Of a stretch of DNA of 64,000 nucleotides, positions 22,433 to 34,822 are shown piece by piece. Within the stretch, counting starts at the first letter, position 1. Every line of letters starts with the position of its first letter. Origin of the DNA: Flaccisagitta enflata (taxonomy: Eukaryota; Chaetognatha; Sagittoidea; Aphragmophora); assembly GCA_965153355.1 (NCBI GenBank), contig OZ231126.1:49972001-50036000 (forward strand). Reading direction: 5' to 3'. A program made the translations under genes and the position numbers. The notes beneath the pieces are model-generated. The model was given only the letters and a program-made list of their open reading frames with translations. It had not been told where the DNA came from and did no database searches.

Positions 22433-22579
22433 CCTAGTCTAAACCTTTCCTTACCCACATTCAGCTCAGTTTTGCAGCTACCAAATCAAATCTTTATTCT
22501 ATCCGCCTAATTTAATGATTATTTTCTTTAAAATCCTTACAAAACAAGTCTTAGCTTGTACTGACTATCCCATTAAACA

Positions 22580-22765
22580 TAAAAACGTAGGAATGGGTAT
22601 TTCCGCTCTCCCTGGCCTCCGCCCTCCCTCCCATGAAAAAGGAGTGCGGGACGTTTGAGGGAGTGCTACAGAACAGAAATTAGCAACTTGTTCTATATAG
22701 GTAGGTTTCATGATAGGGAGCGCGGAGGCCAGGGAGAGCGGAAATACCTATTCCAAAAACGAAGT
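22580..22765. mobile_element. Short inverted-repeat element
   Basis: GGTATTTCCGCTCTCCCTGG at about 22594 recurs inverted at 22735-22754. The arms are about 50 bp and extend out to AACGTAGGAATG/CATTCC-type ends. Nothing recognised at 22766-23015. Confidence 0.6.
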
Positions 22766-23015
22766 TTTTTTTATTGCATGCTCAGACAGATCTGTTTAAA
22801 ACACAACGATCAATTTTCACAGCATATCAATTCTCACTACTTTTTATATCGAAATGTATAAGAGTATGAATTTTCTATTTTTGTTTAATACTCTTTTTTG
22901 ACAATCATTGACAATTATTTCTTTGTTTGTATCTGTCCTCCGATTCTTACGCTTGCTAATTGTGTGAAATATCGTTTGTAATCGACAACTGAATTCGTTC
23001 ATTCAATTGTCGGTT

Positions 23016-23482
23016 TTCTGTCGCGTGCACGCGACTCTACACTTTACCGTGTCGGACGGTAGGTCGGTAGGTCGGTCGGTCTGTTACATTTTTGAAGTTA
23101 TGACTTTTTAAGGCTTTTTTAAAGTAATTTAAGGTACTCAAGGGTATTTCAGGGTACTTTAGGGTACTTTTGGGTACATAAGTTTTTCAAGGTACTTATT
23201 TTTGGGTGTTTTTGGGTATTTTTGGGTATTTTGGGTATATTGTCAACTTTTTATTGGACAGCCATTATATTGTTTTTTATTGGACAGACGTTATAAAGTT
23301 TTAGTATGTACTTATTTTGTATGAAGTATGACTTTTTAAGGTTTTTAAAGGTAATTTAAGGTACTCTAGGGTGTTTCAGGGTACTCTAGGGTACTTTTGG
23401 GTACTTTAGAGTTTTTCAAGGTACTTGGGGTGATTTAGGGTACTTTGTGTGTAACGAAGCACGCGACTGTTGGCCTGTTGGG
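23016..23482 (-). mobile_element. Family P element with GGGTACTTTAG minisatellite
   Basis: B end at left: hairpin TGTCGCG-TGCA-CGCGACT (23019-23036), CTCTACACTTTACCGTGTCGG, then GGTCGGTAGGTCGG. The interior is a degenerate 10-11 bp array of the AGGGTACTTT type. The right end, GCACGCGACTGTTGGCCTGTT, is the A-end variant seen at 17672 and 42560. Confidence 0.8.
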
Positions 23483-23524
23483 CTTTTTTTCCGTCTCCAT
23501 CTGTTTGTTTGTAACTTAATCTTA

Positions 23525-23660
<136 letters not shown>

Positions 23661-23896
23661 CTTTCTCATCTCCCCGTGTTTTCTTTCACTTCCAAACATT
23701 AAATTCACGGCTCAGAGAGTTTTGTACAATCAAGTGAGAGACAGAAACGAATTTCATGATGCCGTCAAATCGATTTTTTTGTTTGACTACATCTCAGTTT
23801 GAATTCCCAACGGCTCAGTCGTATTTGTTTATAACTGTCACAATCGGTATCTAAAGAATTGAATCTTGATAGTTGTTTATTCAAATAACATTCATG
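23661..23896. other. Short spacer
   Basis: No recognisable feature. Confidence 0.4.
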
Positions 23897-25112
<1,216 letters not shown>

Positions 25113-25113
<1 letters not shown>

Positions 25114-25412
25114 CACATTCTTATCTTCATCGTATTCCTTTCCTCCTACGCGACCTTCCCCCTTCCTTTAACGACCGAGAGAGCGGCAATGAAATAAGTT
25201 GTTGATCTGTTGTCATGATTGTTATCCTTTTCCACCCTTCGATTATGTGTTGGCGAACATCCTTACTCCCCTTCACAGTCCTTGATTCTCACATTCCTCT
25301 GGGGAGATTCCTCCCATAATCCTCCTCCGTCTTCTGCTTTCTTTGAATACTTTTTTTTTCCTTTACATTTTTTCTTTTCTCTTGTTCTCTCTGATGTTTG
25401 TTCTTTTCTTAC
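25113..25412. other. Pyrimidine-rich spacer
   Basis: Nothing recognised. Confidence 0.4.
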
Positions 25413-25415
25413 TTC

Positions 25416-25511
<96 letters not shown>

Positions 25512-25534
25512 TCTTTCTTTCTTTCTTTCTTTTT
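25413..25534. repeat. (CTTT)n with embedded (GCTT)n
   Basis: Tetranucleotide array whose middle block (about 25475-25510) changed from CTTT to GCTT, then reverts. Confidence 0.95.
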
Positions 25535-25629
25535 GACCACAACAAACAAGAATCCTAGAATGATAGGCTAATGGTCCTATTGTAGAAAGTGGAGTCTAGG
25601 TTGCTTGCTTGCAAGGAAAGCGATCAAAA

Positions 25630-25800
25630 TCTTATTCTGTTTGTTCACTTTTTGTTTTTATTCTTATTTTTTTTTTATTTTCTTTTTCTTTTTTTTTTCT
25701 TTTATTTTTATTTTTTCTTTATCTTTATTTTTTTTTTTTATTTTTATTTTAATTCTTATTTTTTTTTTTTTTACTTTTTTTTTGCCGCAAAAAAAGTAAT
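25630..25800. repeat. T-rich low-complexity tract
   Basis: TTTTTATTTTTATTTT-type sequence. The following 25801-26093 has a C run but no recognised feature. Confidence 0.85.
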
Positions 25801-26091
25801 TTGAGAAATTAGAAAGCTCAGAAAAATTGTGAGTAACAACCTTTATGAAAGCTCTTGGAGTGGATCCCAGGACCCAGGGTTTTGTCAGTTGTCTACCTCC
25901 ACCGGCCCTTCTCTCGCCCCTCCACCCCCCCCCCCTTCTATCTATTCAGCCAACTGTTCTTATTCTGCCCTCTTGTCTTCCTCTCTCAAACCTCGGCCCC
26001 GGCCGGATGGGGCGCTGGAAAGAAAAATGATTCGTGCCCAAAAGTGGAAAGATTAAATTGGTGGTCGCTCTCACCACGAGGAGTGCGTGGC

Positions 26092-26400
<309 letters not shown>

Positions 26401-26918
26401 GAATAATGTACACCAAAAGTGAAACGAGCACGTGCTTGCAGACCGACCGGCAGACAAATCGACAGACGGACAGATGGAAGTCCAGACGTGGCCTCTCAAT
26501 GCCCCTTCATGCGGTCACGTCGACAAAATTAATAAGTGCGAATGAAAGCATAGATAGAGCGAGAGGAGAAAAAAGACAAATGAAATGTGGATAGACAGGC
26601 AGGGGGAAATAAGAGGATAGAATAAAAGATTTAAAAGGGATAAAGAGGCAACGATATTGTTTTTCGTTGATAGTCTTTAATTCTATCGAGCAGATGGATT
26701 TCCCCAAATTGAATTTTTCAAAATCATATTTGAAAAAAAAATCATTTATGAATTTTCATAAAACCCGCACATCATCAACTAGATTCTATCAAGTGAAATG
26801 TTTAGCATTTCTCAATTGCGTTTTTATTGATTCAACACTGATAAGTAATAGAAGGAGACGAGGAAGATAGGCACTCCATTTGGAGGGTAGATTGAGCCAC
26901 AACATCACATATCGCGTT

Positions 26919-26946
26919 ATAGATTCGCGTGCACGCGACTAAAAGA
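26919..26946 (+). mobile_element. Isolated family P B-end hairpin
   Basis: ATTCGCG-TGCA-CGCGACT (26923-26940) followed by AAAAG. One stem mismatch. No GACC tract upstream, so this is a truncated copy. Confidence 0.6.
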
Positions 26947-27427
26947 GAAATAAAAGCATATTATAATTATTCTTCGGTTTCGCGCAATTTGAGTCATTTC
27001 GATCAGGTTATCTTTGTATTCAGAACGATTCCGTATGTGCGAAAGAATCAATCGAGTGTGGCATGGCACTGGTATTTCTATGTCACGGAGAGACCAAATG
27101 ACATCTCCAACCGAATGACCGACCAGCAAAATTTTGATCGGCACGACCGACGGAACAAAATGACATGGACATTCAGATCTTCCCTCAATTCGGCACACCT
27201 ACAATATCAGAGGATCTCGCTCCCCCAACAATCTTCATTCATGATGAATAAAGGGACATCTACATCATCTGCTGTTGGCCGTAGAATCAAATTTGCGGTT
27301 CGATTGTAGAATCATCTGCACAATCTAGTAATTGAAAATGATATGATTTTTATAATGTTTCCTCCAAAATGAAATTCATAATTAGCAAATCAACCGGATT
27401 GAATTTATAATCTACCTCTTGTTAATG
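26947..27427. other. Non-coding stretch
   Basis: A 126-codon ORF overlaps the hairpin above at its start and shows no domain; I do not call it a gene. Confidence 0.4.
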
Positions 27428-27556
27428 AGTATGTCGGTCAGTCGGTGGGTCGATTGGTCGGTCGGTCAGTCGGTTGGTCTGTCCGTCAATCTGCGTTAGC
27501 TTTTTCGGCGTTACGGGCAGTTTTTGCATTATTGCTCCTGCCCAAATGCTTGGGTT
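27428..27556 (-). mobile_element. Truncated family P element
   Basis: (GGTC)n-rich stretch, then GTTAGCTTTTTCGGCGTTACG and ATTGCTCCTGCCCAAATGC as in A-proximal parts of minus-strand copies (30.4, 61.6 kb). Hairpin and outer A end are missing. Confidence 0.55.
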
Positions 27557-27560
27557 AGCC

Positions 27561-27700
27561 TTTTTGGGCAGCGGACCCAAAGGGCCGATGTCCTGTAGGA
27601 CACAGGGGTGAATTTTCATACGTCCGTCCTTCCGTCCGTCCTTCCGTCCTTCCGTCCGTCCCCCCCCCCCTGAAGCTTTCCAAGCCTCAAATTCTCATCG
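27561..27700 (+). mobile_element. Family G head
   Basis: TTTTTGGGCAGCGGACCCAA, then AGGGCCGATGTCCTGTAGGA and CACAGGGGTGAATTTTCATA. Two adjacent hairpins can form: the GGCC stem around CAAA, and TGTCC-TGTA-GGACA. CCGTCCTT repeats and a C run follow. No tail found. Confidence 0.65.
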
Positions 27701-28151
27701 GATAACATGGGAAATCATGAGTGTTTCTTGCCTTCGGCGCCTTGGTTGGCCTTGGAATTCCAACATAAACAAACCAATAACCTGATAGATTCATTTTACT
27801 TCATACACATTTCATTCAACCAGACTAACAGAATTCAGAAAATCTGAACACTTTCGCGATCATTTTCCCTATCACTTGCAAGGAGAAATGTTGATATGAC
27901 GAAAATACTTGATTGTAACATAGTTTTAACTAAAAAACGTTACTCTTAGATTGCCGTAGGTATTGTGCCTTTTATCTGCGCGATTGCTTCCTATACTCAT
28001 AAAATCTAGATGACATCATTATGCAAATAAGCATCTTGTATAATCTCAAATAAAGGCCTGGCCGTGTTGTACAGGCAATAACGGTAACTCAAGAATCAAG
28101 AAAAACTCTTACAAAAACTTTTTGTCTTTCAACAAACACATTCCAAACATA
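27701..28151. other. Non-coding stretch
   Basis: Nothing recognised. Confidence 0.4.
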
Positions 28152-29071
28152 GGGTAGAGTGGGGTAAAATGGGTCAGCGGGGTAAAATGGGTCACTTATG
28201 CAATTTTGCAATAATTTGTTGAAATGAAGTAATTTTTGCTCCTGGTCTGGGGAATAGGGTGCCATATCCTCCTCCAAGATAGGTAATTGCCCCTTGTTGG
28301 TAATATGTGGATGCATTGTGAAAATAAATAGTAAATAGAAAAAAATTGTTGGTCGCTAGGCATGAAACCAACTTCTTGTTTCCATGGAGACTAAATTGAG
28401 GAAGAAAGCCATTACCCACTGCCTAAGTAATACGGATGGACGGTTAAATGTGGGCAGTAATGGTTTTCAGTTTTTACGTGTAATTAGCTAAAAAATTGAT
28501 TTTTAGTAATGTGGGGTAAAATAGGTCACCATGCTTAGATCACGAAATTTTCATCAAAATGATGAAATATGCTTGTTTTCCAATCTCATGGGTCAGAGTA
28601 AGTGAGATACAGCTCATTCCAGCCCTAAACATCTTGTCCCATTGTTTTGGAAAGATTTTATAATATGAAAATGATGATTTGATGCTAAACCGTTATTTTC
28701 AAAAAACTTATCACATAACCAAATATTTTTTGCCCTAAAATACTTTTTTCAACTCAATTTATATGTGAGGTCACTTGTTTTTCACTAATGCGTTGTAGCT
28801 CCTCACTTGGAATCAAGTAATGGCCGATGTTTTTCAAAAAAAGGTAGGTGACCCATTTTACCCCACCTTGATGGGGTAAAATGGGTCACCTACTCATTTT
28901 AGAAAAATGAGGGGTTGCCCACCTCACTTATTTTTTGGGGGCAATTTCCTTTTTTGTGGTATTAGAGAAAACACACATTGTCCATAATCATAAAATTCTT
29001 CATTTTTATAAAGAATTAAGAAATATTTAAAAATTAATCGAAAAAGTGACCCATTTTACCCCACTTCACCC
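28152..29071. mobile_element. TA-flanked TIR element, 920 bp, internally nested
   Basis: TA|GGGTAGAGTGGGGTAAAATG at left and CATTTTACCCCACTTCACCC|TA at right. Inside, at 28844-28893, a perfect 22-bp stem with a 6-nt loop joins a right-type and a left-type end, as if two copies abut. A third partial end lies near 28511. No ORF, so non-autonomous. The TA target suggests the Tc1/mariner group. Confidence 0.75.
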
Positions 29072-29267
29072 TAAAAGATGTTCATCCCATCAAAGAAAAT
29101 ACCAATTCATTTTGAAAAAAACGTCTACAACAGAACATCATGCAATACTGGGGTAAAAAGTGTAGATTATGCTTTAAACGTCCTCAACCCCCCATCCCCC
29201 ATCCCCTGGTCACTGTTATGAATTCACAATTCAACAATTGGGATTTATCATTGTGTGTTTAGTAGGA

Positions 29268-29504
29268 TTAAAGCATCTCTTCCACTTTAAGTTCTTCTTC
29301 CCACTCGACAGCTTCCTCTTCAAAATTGTCGGTTTGCTGGAAGTCGTGTCGCGTTAACACATCCAAGGCGTCCTGCAACTGTTCTGAAGTTGCGCGTGGA
29401 AATTCGTAACCTGAATCCTGTGCTTTTCTCACCTCCTTCTCGGAGTGGATTTGCGTAAGAAGACGGTTTGGTGATCTCAAGCGCGTTCCTGAATTGTAGT
29501 TCAC
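29268..29504 (-). CDS. Unrecognised acidic C-terminal ORF, possible last exon
   Basis: The frame has mixed composition and ends in an acidic tail (EEEAVEWEEELKVEEML). Unlike its surroundings it is not low-complexity. On the minus strand ACTACAATTCAG|GAACGC could be a splice acceptor close to the (CT)n tract. I do not recognise the family. It may be a host terminal exon, a transposase C-terminus or chance. The listed start is only the first ATG. Confidence 0.3.
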   Translation of the reverse strand: MNYNSGTRLRSPNRLLTQIHSEKEVRKAQDSGYEFPRATSEQLQDALDVLTRHDFQQTDNFEEEAVEWEEELKVEEML

Positions 29505-29511
29505 TAGTTTT

Positions 29512-29745
<234 letters not shown>

Positions 29746-29834
29746 CTGTAAACATTTTTTTCGCAATACCATGCAAAGGCGGTTTTAAGTCACTGCTAAG
29801 TACAAATCATTATTTGAGCCTTAATCATGCCTGT

Positions 29835-29975
29835 CCCTGCCCAACCGCCTGGTTAGTTGCTCGAGTTGAAAATGTGAAAGGGCGCAGTTAAGATGCCGTT
29901 TTGTACATTTGTGTGTGTGTGGTGGGGGGAATTATACGGCCGTGCCAATCATTCTGTGGCAATATTGTAATTCCG
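29835..29975 (-). mobile_element. Dispersed repeat, pair of 39545-39705
   Basis: GCCTGTCCCTGCCCAACCGCC, GCTCGAGTTGAAAA, a GTGTGTG/G-run segment and TCTGTGGCAATATTGTAA follow in the same order as at 39.55-39.70 kb. The CCTGCCCAACCG part resembles family P. The boundary is uncertain. Confidence 0.45.
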
Positions 29976-30295
29976 CTGAATAAGCGTGACTTTGATATTG
30001 GATCTGCCTAACAGTGAGAAAAATAACTTAAAAACGTATTTAAAACACACACCTTGATATTGCTTCTCTTCGTATCCCGGCATCCTCGTTTTCGTCTTTT
30101 TCCGCGGGCGACAAATAAGTTGACGGCGATGTAACAAGGGAGGACGGGTGTAACTGGCAAATGGCCGCTAATTCTGCAATTTCGATCAGCATAAATCCAA
30201 TCATAACTCATTAGTATTTATTGATTGGTTGGCATCTTTCTTTCTTTCTTTCTTTCTCTTCTTTTCTTTACTTTTCTTAGAGATCTCTTGCGTTA

Positions 30296-30453
30296 TTTTT
30301 TTAGTCGCGGACACGCGACTCTACACCTTGCCGTGTCAGTCGGTAGGTCGGTCGGTCCGTCGGTCCCGTAACCTTTTTGAATTCCCAGCGGTTTTCGCAC
30401 AACTGCTCCTGCCCAACCGTCCGCGACTGGATTGCCGTGTATCCGGCCTTGAT
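30296..30453 (-). mobile_element. Family P element, about 158 bp
   Basis: Poly-T, hairpin AGTCGCG-GACA-CGCGACT (30303-30320), CTCTACACCTTGCCGTGTCAG, GGTCGGTCGG. Then CTGCTCCTGCCCAACCGTCC, GCGACTGGATTGCCGTGTAT and CCGGCCTTG. Complete at both ends. Confidence 0.9.
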
Positions 30454-30980
30454 TTTGTTATATTCTTCCTCTCTTTCTATGTTTATATCTTTCTACCTTT
30501 CTTTCTATCTTTCTACCTTTCTTTCGTCAGAATGAGCCCCAGAATTAGCAAAAAAAAAAATGAACATATTAAAAACATACTCTAAGATTTTACTGTAATT
30601 TTTATTTATACATTTTATAGGATTTTTTAAAAAATGTATTGAGAAATATTTCAAATATTTTTTCAAGTAGTATTTCATTTTTGTACTGGATTTCTTTTAT
30701 CGGGAAAAAAGTCAACGTCAGTCTTCAACTTTTAGACATTCAAGTGAAATATGGTTTTCATTTTCTTATGCAAAAGTTAGGGATCTGCATTCAGCTGATT
30801 AAGGCCTCCAATAAAATTTAAAGGGTAAATAAGTTTGATAATTCTCTTTCATTTGGTGCCAAGCAGAATGCCCTACAACAAATATTTTTCGCATTATGAT
30901 TTTTATCAAAAATCTTTATGCAAAAAATTCATATTGAATTTATTTTTTATGATTTTATGTAGGATCGATAAAGAAGTATA
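30454..30980. other. AT-rich non-coding stretch
   Basis: CTTTCTAC-type repeats near 30490-30525; otherwise nothing recognised. Confidence 0.4.
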
Positions 30981-30982
30981 TC

Positions 30983-31380
30983 TATGTTTGAGCATGCAAA
31001 TGCAAGACAACATGTTTATGAGCATAGCTGCTCATCTGTGAGGGTGTTCTAGCTCATTTAGCTCATTTAACTTTTTTTTTTTTTTTTGCTTTTTCTGAAC
31101 GCAATTAGTAAAGAAATGATTCAATTCATTCTAAGCGTGCAAATACAAGTAAGCATGTCCGTGAGTATAGCTGGTTATCTCTTTGAGAGGATTTTGAATA
31201 TTTTAACTCATGTAGCTAATTAAGCTTATATTTCATTTCTGACTTAAACTGCGATGAATAAAAAAAAATGTGTTGATGTCTGAGCATGCAAATATGAGAA
31301 TGCATGCCAGTGAGCGCGGTTGATTATCTGGGTGAGCGATTTTGAGTATTTTAACTCATCAAGTTCATTTGGCTCAGACC
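30983..31380. repeat. Three tandem units of about 145 bp
   Basis: Diverged copies beginning TTTGAGCATGCAAATGCAAG (30987), TAAGCGTGCAAATACAAGTA (31132) and TCTGAGCATGCAAATATGAG (31279). Each carries GAG(T/C)ATAGCTG-like and TTTTAACTCAT segments. The array stops at the family P hairpin at 31388. Confidence 0.7.
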
Positions 31381-31383
31381 TAT

Positions 31384-31619
31384 TTTTAGTTGCGTGCTAC
31401 GCAACTCTACACCCCGCTATGTCGGTCCGTTGGTTGGTTGGTCGGTTGGTTGGTCAGTTGGTTGGTTGGTTGGTGGGTCTGTTGGTCCCCTTTTTATTTT
31501 TTCAGCGTATTTGAGCTTTTTGAGCATACGGCTCCTGCCCAGATGCCCTGGTGACCTTCTCCAGCGCTGCTCCTGCCCACCTGCACGCGACTAGGGTAGC
31601 CGTGTATCCGGCCTTGTTC
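31384..31619 (-). mobile_element. Family P element with compensated hairpin
   Basis: Hairpin AGTTGCG-TGCTA-CGCAACT (31388-31406): both arms differ from the usual AGTCGCG/CGCGACT yet still pair. Then CTCTACACCCCGCTATGTCGG, a GGTTGGTTGG tract, CTCCTGCCCACCTGCACGCG, ACTAGGGTAGCCGTGTATCC and GGCCTTGTT. Confidence 0.9.
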
Positions 31620-31833
31620 TCTTTTTTCAGTGCAATCAATACATATAGTTCTGATTGATTTAATTTAATAAATAAAAAGATTGCAATGACTGAAGACAAA
31701 ACCTTAGTAAGAAATGACCAATACTTTACTTTTTTCCTCACGGCGATAGCCGCAATTACTGGTAACCAATGCCATACCAAATAAAAGGGTTAACGAGCAT
31801 TTTTGCTTCAAAAAGAGCCTTGAGCTTTACTTT

Positions 31834-31985
31834 AGACAAGGCCGGATTCACGGCAGCACAGTCGCGGACGGTTGGGCAGGGGCAGTAATGCAAAAAATGC
31901 TCCCCATTCAGAGATGTTACAGATGAACCGACAGACCGACCGACCAACATGGCAAGGTGTAGTCGCATGTCCTCGACTTAAAAAA
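31834..31985 (+). mobile_element. Family P element, about 150 bp, decayed hairpin
   Basis: ACAAGGCCGGATTCACGGCAG, CAGTCGCGGACGGTTGGGCAG, GGGCAGTAATGCAAAAAA, (GACC)n, ATGGCAAGGTGT. The hairpin AGTCGCA-TGTC-CTCGACT has a mismatch. Confidence 0.82.
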
Positions 31986-32950
31986 CGTGTCCATTTGAAA
32001 AAAGATACTGAGTGTACTCGGTTGGGCTAGCTCTCTTATCAGTCGGTTAGGTTGGATTGTCTTCCATAGTGATACCTGCTTAACAATGAAACTTCGACGC
32101 GTACATCAGAAGTTTCGTTCGACTCTGCAATCGTTGGCGAAGTTGACGGAGGTGTTGTAAGGATCCCCAGTTGATCAACGGTTCTGTTGAATTACTTAAA
32201 TAGGTTGTGGTCGTTTTCTCTTTCTTACTTTCTGTCTTTCTGTCTTTTTTTTTCTGTCTTTCTTTCTTTCTTTGATTCTTTTTTTCTTTGATTCTTTTCT
32301 TCTTTGTTTCTTTGTTTCTTTGTTTCTTTTTCTTTCTTTCGTTTCAGTCTGTTGGTTGACTTCACTTTAATTCTTTTCCGTTAATTTATTTGTTCAGTTA
32401 CCCATGTTCTCTCAATCTATATCTTCCACCAACTGATCTTTAATCTAGAAAGTGTTTTTAATCAATTACTATAAGCCTTTTCACTCTTCGTCTTTCATTA
32501 TCATTCTGATCCAATACCTCTCGGCATTAATCCCTTCCGCGGACTTTTGTTTGTTTTCTACAACATGACTCTACAAAGTCGGTATCCTCGCACACCAAGT
32601 GGGTGACGTCGACGCTAATGATGTATAACTGGACGCTCCTGTTCACGTTAGAATTGAAAGTTTAGTGGTGGATGCGAAAAAAAAAGTTGAGTAGCTATTA
32701 GTGGTAAGCGATAGAATGTAGGTTCATGCTCCTTACGTGGAATATTCATGACGAGAGTCTCCAAGGAAGTCATCTTGACTCGTACGTGTCGACAAATGAA
32801 CTAACATTACAGATTCTGGTTCGTAAGAAAAAAAAATGTAATCCTGAAGACCAAATTTTTTACGTCGCGAAGGAATATAGTTGACAGATTAGAGTACGCA
32901 ACTGTTCTAGCTGGAAATTTGACCGAAGGAGAGAATTGAGAATGACTGTC
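31986..32950. other. Non-coding stretch
   Basis: T-rich CTTTCTTT sequence at 32215-32345; no recognised gene. Confidence 0.45.
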
Positions 32951-32952
32951 AA

Positions 32953-33138
32953 AATGCAAACTTCCCATTGAATAACATGGAAAATTCACAAAAAAGCAAA
33001 AAAATGCATGTATCCCATTGAATAACATGGAAAATTGATGAAAACTAAGAAAAATGTAAAATTCCAATTGAATAACATGGCAAATTGACAAGAAATTGAA
33101 AAAAATGCAAAATTCCCATTGAATATCATGGAAAATTG
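32953..33138. repeat. About 57-bp minisatellite, roughly 3.5 copies
   Basis: CCCATTGAATAACATGGAAA recurs at about 32966, 33018, 33075 (one change) and 33116, separated by A-rich AAAAATGCAAAATT. It lies directly beside a family G head. Confidence 0.8.
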
Positions 33139-33164
33139 CTACTAAGGCCTCAAATATGCCCTCT

Positions 33165-33300
33165 CAGGACATATGGAAATTCACCCCTGTGTCCTACAGG
33201 ACATCGGCCCTTTGGGGCCGCTGCCCTGCTCTCACTCCACTTCTTCAGCCAATCACTCCAAGCAGGGCATCGGGTTCCGCTGACCATGTGCGATCCTTGG
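33165..33300 (-). mobile_element. Family G: inverted head joined to a forward tail
   Basis: Head on the minus strand (GGCAGCGGCCCCAAAGGGCC, TGTCCTGTAGGACAC). About 45 bp later, on the plus strand, comes the tail CAGGGCATCGGGTTCCGCTG then ACCATG. The same arrangement occurs at 34695-34822. Confidence 0.65.
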
Positions 33301-33311
33301 ATGACTTGTTG

Positions 33312-33369
33312 ATCACTGCCCCTTTCCACTCGCATGTGAGTTCAGTAGCCGTATATATGGCCTTGTTTT
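33312..33369 (-). mobile_element. Family P A end
   Basis: CACTGCCCCTTTCCACTCGC, then GTAGCCGTATATATGGCCTT and GTTTT. No B end. Confidence 0.6.
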
Positions 33370-33901
33370 ACGGTACTAAAGATATGCGCTTGCGGTCGAC
33401 CGAATGACCCAAACGGAATCATAAGGATGTGCGAGGTCCTTAAGGTCATTTCCACAATAAACCGGCCCGGCTGAAATAAATGATATAATAGGTAAGAAAA
33501 CATTATTTCTTACTGCTAATCATTTTATTGTTCATGAAAGCTGTTATAAGACATTACCTGGGATCAAGTGTTAAAGGCATGATTTGCGGTCTCGCAGGCG
33601 GAGCATGAGTAAAATAAGCCATTTTCAAAATCAAATAAATATAACATATCTATACATCATTGTGAAGATAATACTTTATTTTATATGAATTCACCTCTAG
33701 AATTCGTTAGCAGGGTCAAATCTTCATGCAAATTAGGTTATAATGACAACATATAAAATTTCCCTTAATTTCAAAATTTGACCATTTGATGAAGTAAGAT
33801 CGACCAGTAAGAGTTTATATTGGTGCAAAGACATAGGGGCTGATGTGTTTACACTATATTGATCATTGGGCAGGAGTTGTTTTGAATGAAATCCAATGCA
33901 A
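33370..33901. other. AT-rich non-coding stretch
   Basis: Nothing recognised. Confidence 0.4.
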
Positions 33902-34438
33902 AAACCAAACAAGGTCATAAGACCCAAGTCGCGTGCGTCGGCACTTTTGGAAAGGTCAGGCAGACAGACAGATGAACAGACTATAACATTTAAAAAGACC
34001 TTTAAACTGGCAACAGAAAGCCTTAAAAACAACTTTGTGACAAACCAATGGACAGACAGACAGATGGATGGATGGATGGACAGACGGACAGACAAACAGA
34101 GGGCAGACGGACCAAAAGTGGCTTATAGAGGTGTATGAATGACATAAAAACATTCAATAACATTTAAAATATCTTTAAATTGCCTGAGACTCCCTTTATA
34201 CAACTTTGTGACAGACCGACGGATGGACCAACCGACCAACTGACCTACCAAAAAGTGGCTTTAAGAGGTTCATAATTGCCTTAGAAACATTCAAAAACAT
34301 TTAAACCGTCCTTTTTTTGTCTGAAACGCGTTTAAAACAGTTTTGTGACCGACGGACCGACGGACCGACGGACCGACGGACCGACGGACCGATGGACCAA
34401 AAAGTGGCTTAAATAGTCGCGAAGCACGCGACTAAAAA
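33902..34438 (+). mobile_element. Family P element with three tandem units of about 150 bp
   Basis: A-end variant ACAAGGTCATAAGACCCAAG then TCGCGTGCGTC. Three units follow, each with AACATTTAAA, ACAACTTTGTGAC (or ACAGTTTTGTGAC), a GACCGACGGACC/GACAGACGG tract and AAAAGTGGCTT. The last unit is joined to hairpin AGTCGCG-AAGCA-CGCGACT (34415-34433) and poly-A. This shows the B end itself can be tandemly amplified. Confidence 0.85.
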
Positions 34439-34694
34439 GTTCAAAATATGTTTTGCATACAGACCTAACAGCCATATACAGTAACTTTTAAGCAGCGATG
34501 GCAACACAATGCATTTTAGACCGATTACGAGACCGCGAACCTTGCTGCATGAGCGAGTACGATTACGCTTACCATTCCACCAGTCTTTGACAGCATACGA
34601 TTACGACTACGAGTATACAATGAATACAACCTATGTAGGAGTAAAGCTTGTTATTTCCTTCTTTCCTTCTTCCTTTCTTTCTATCTTCTATCCG
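34439..34694. other. Non-coding spacer
   Basis: Nothing recognised. Confidence 0.4.
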
Positions 34695-34822
34695 CCATAT
34701 GTGTGAAAGCATAGGTCATCAACCCCTTCCCGGCCGCTGCCCTGCTTCCCCTTCAACTTCCAGCACAACCTACTTGGGCAGGGCACAGGCACCACTGACC
34801 ATCTAATGCTTTTGCGACTATT
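34695..34822 (-). mobile_element. Family G: inverted head plus forward tail
   Basis: CATATGTGTGAAAGCATAGG then TCATC...GGCCGCTGCCC (head, minus strand; same subfamily as 20495). The tail GGGCAGGGCACAGGCACCAC, TGACCATCTAATGCTTTTGC follows. TGCCCTGC and GGCAGGGCA can pair across the roughly 40-bp spacer. Confidence 0.6.
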
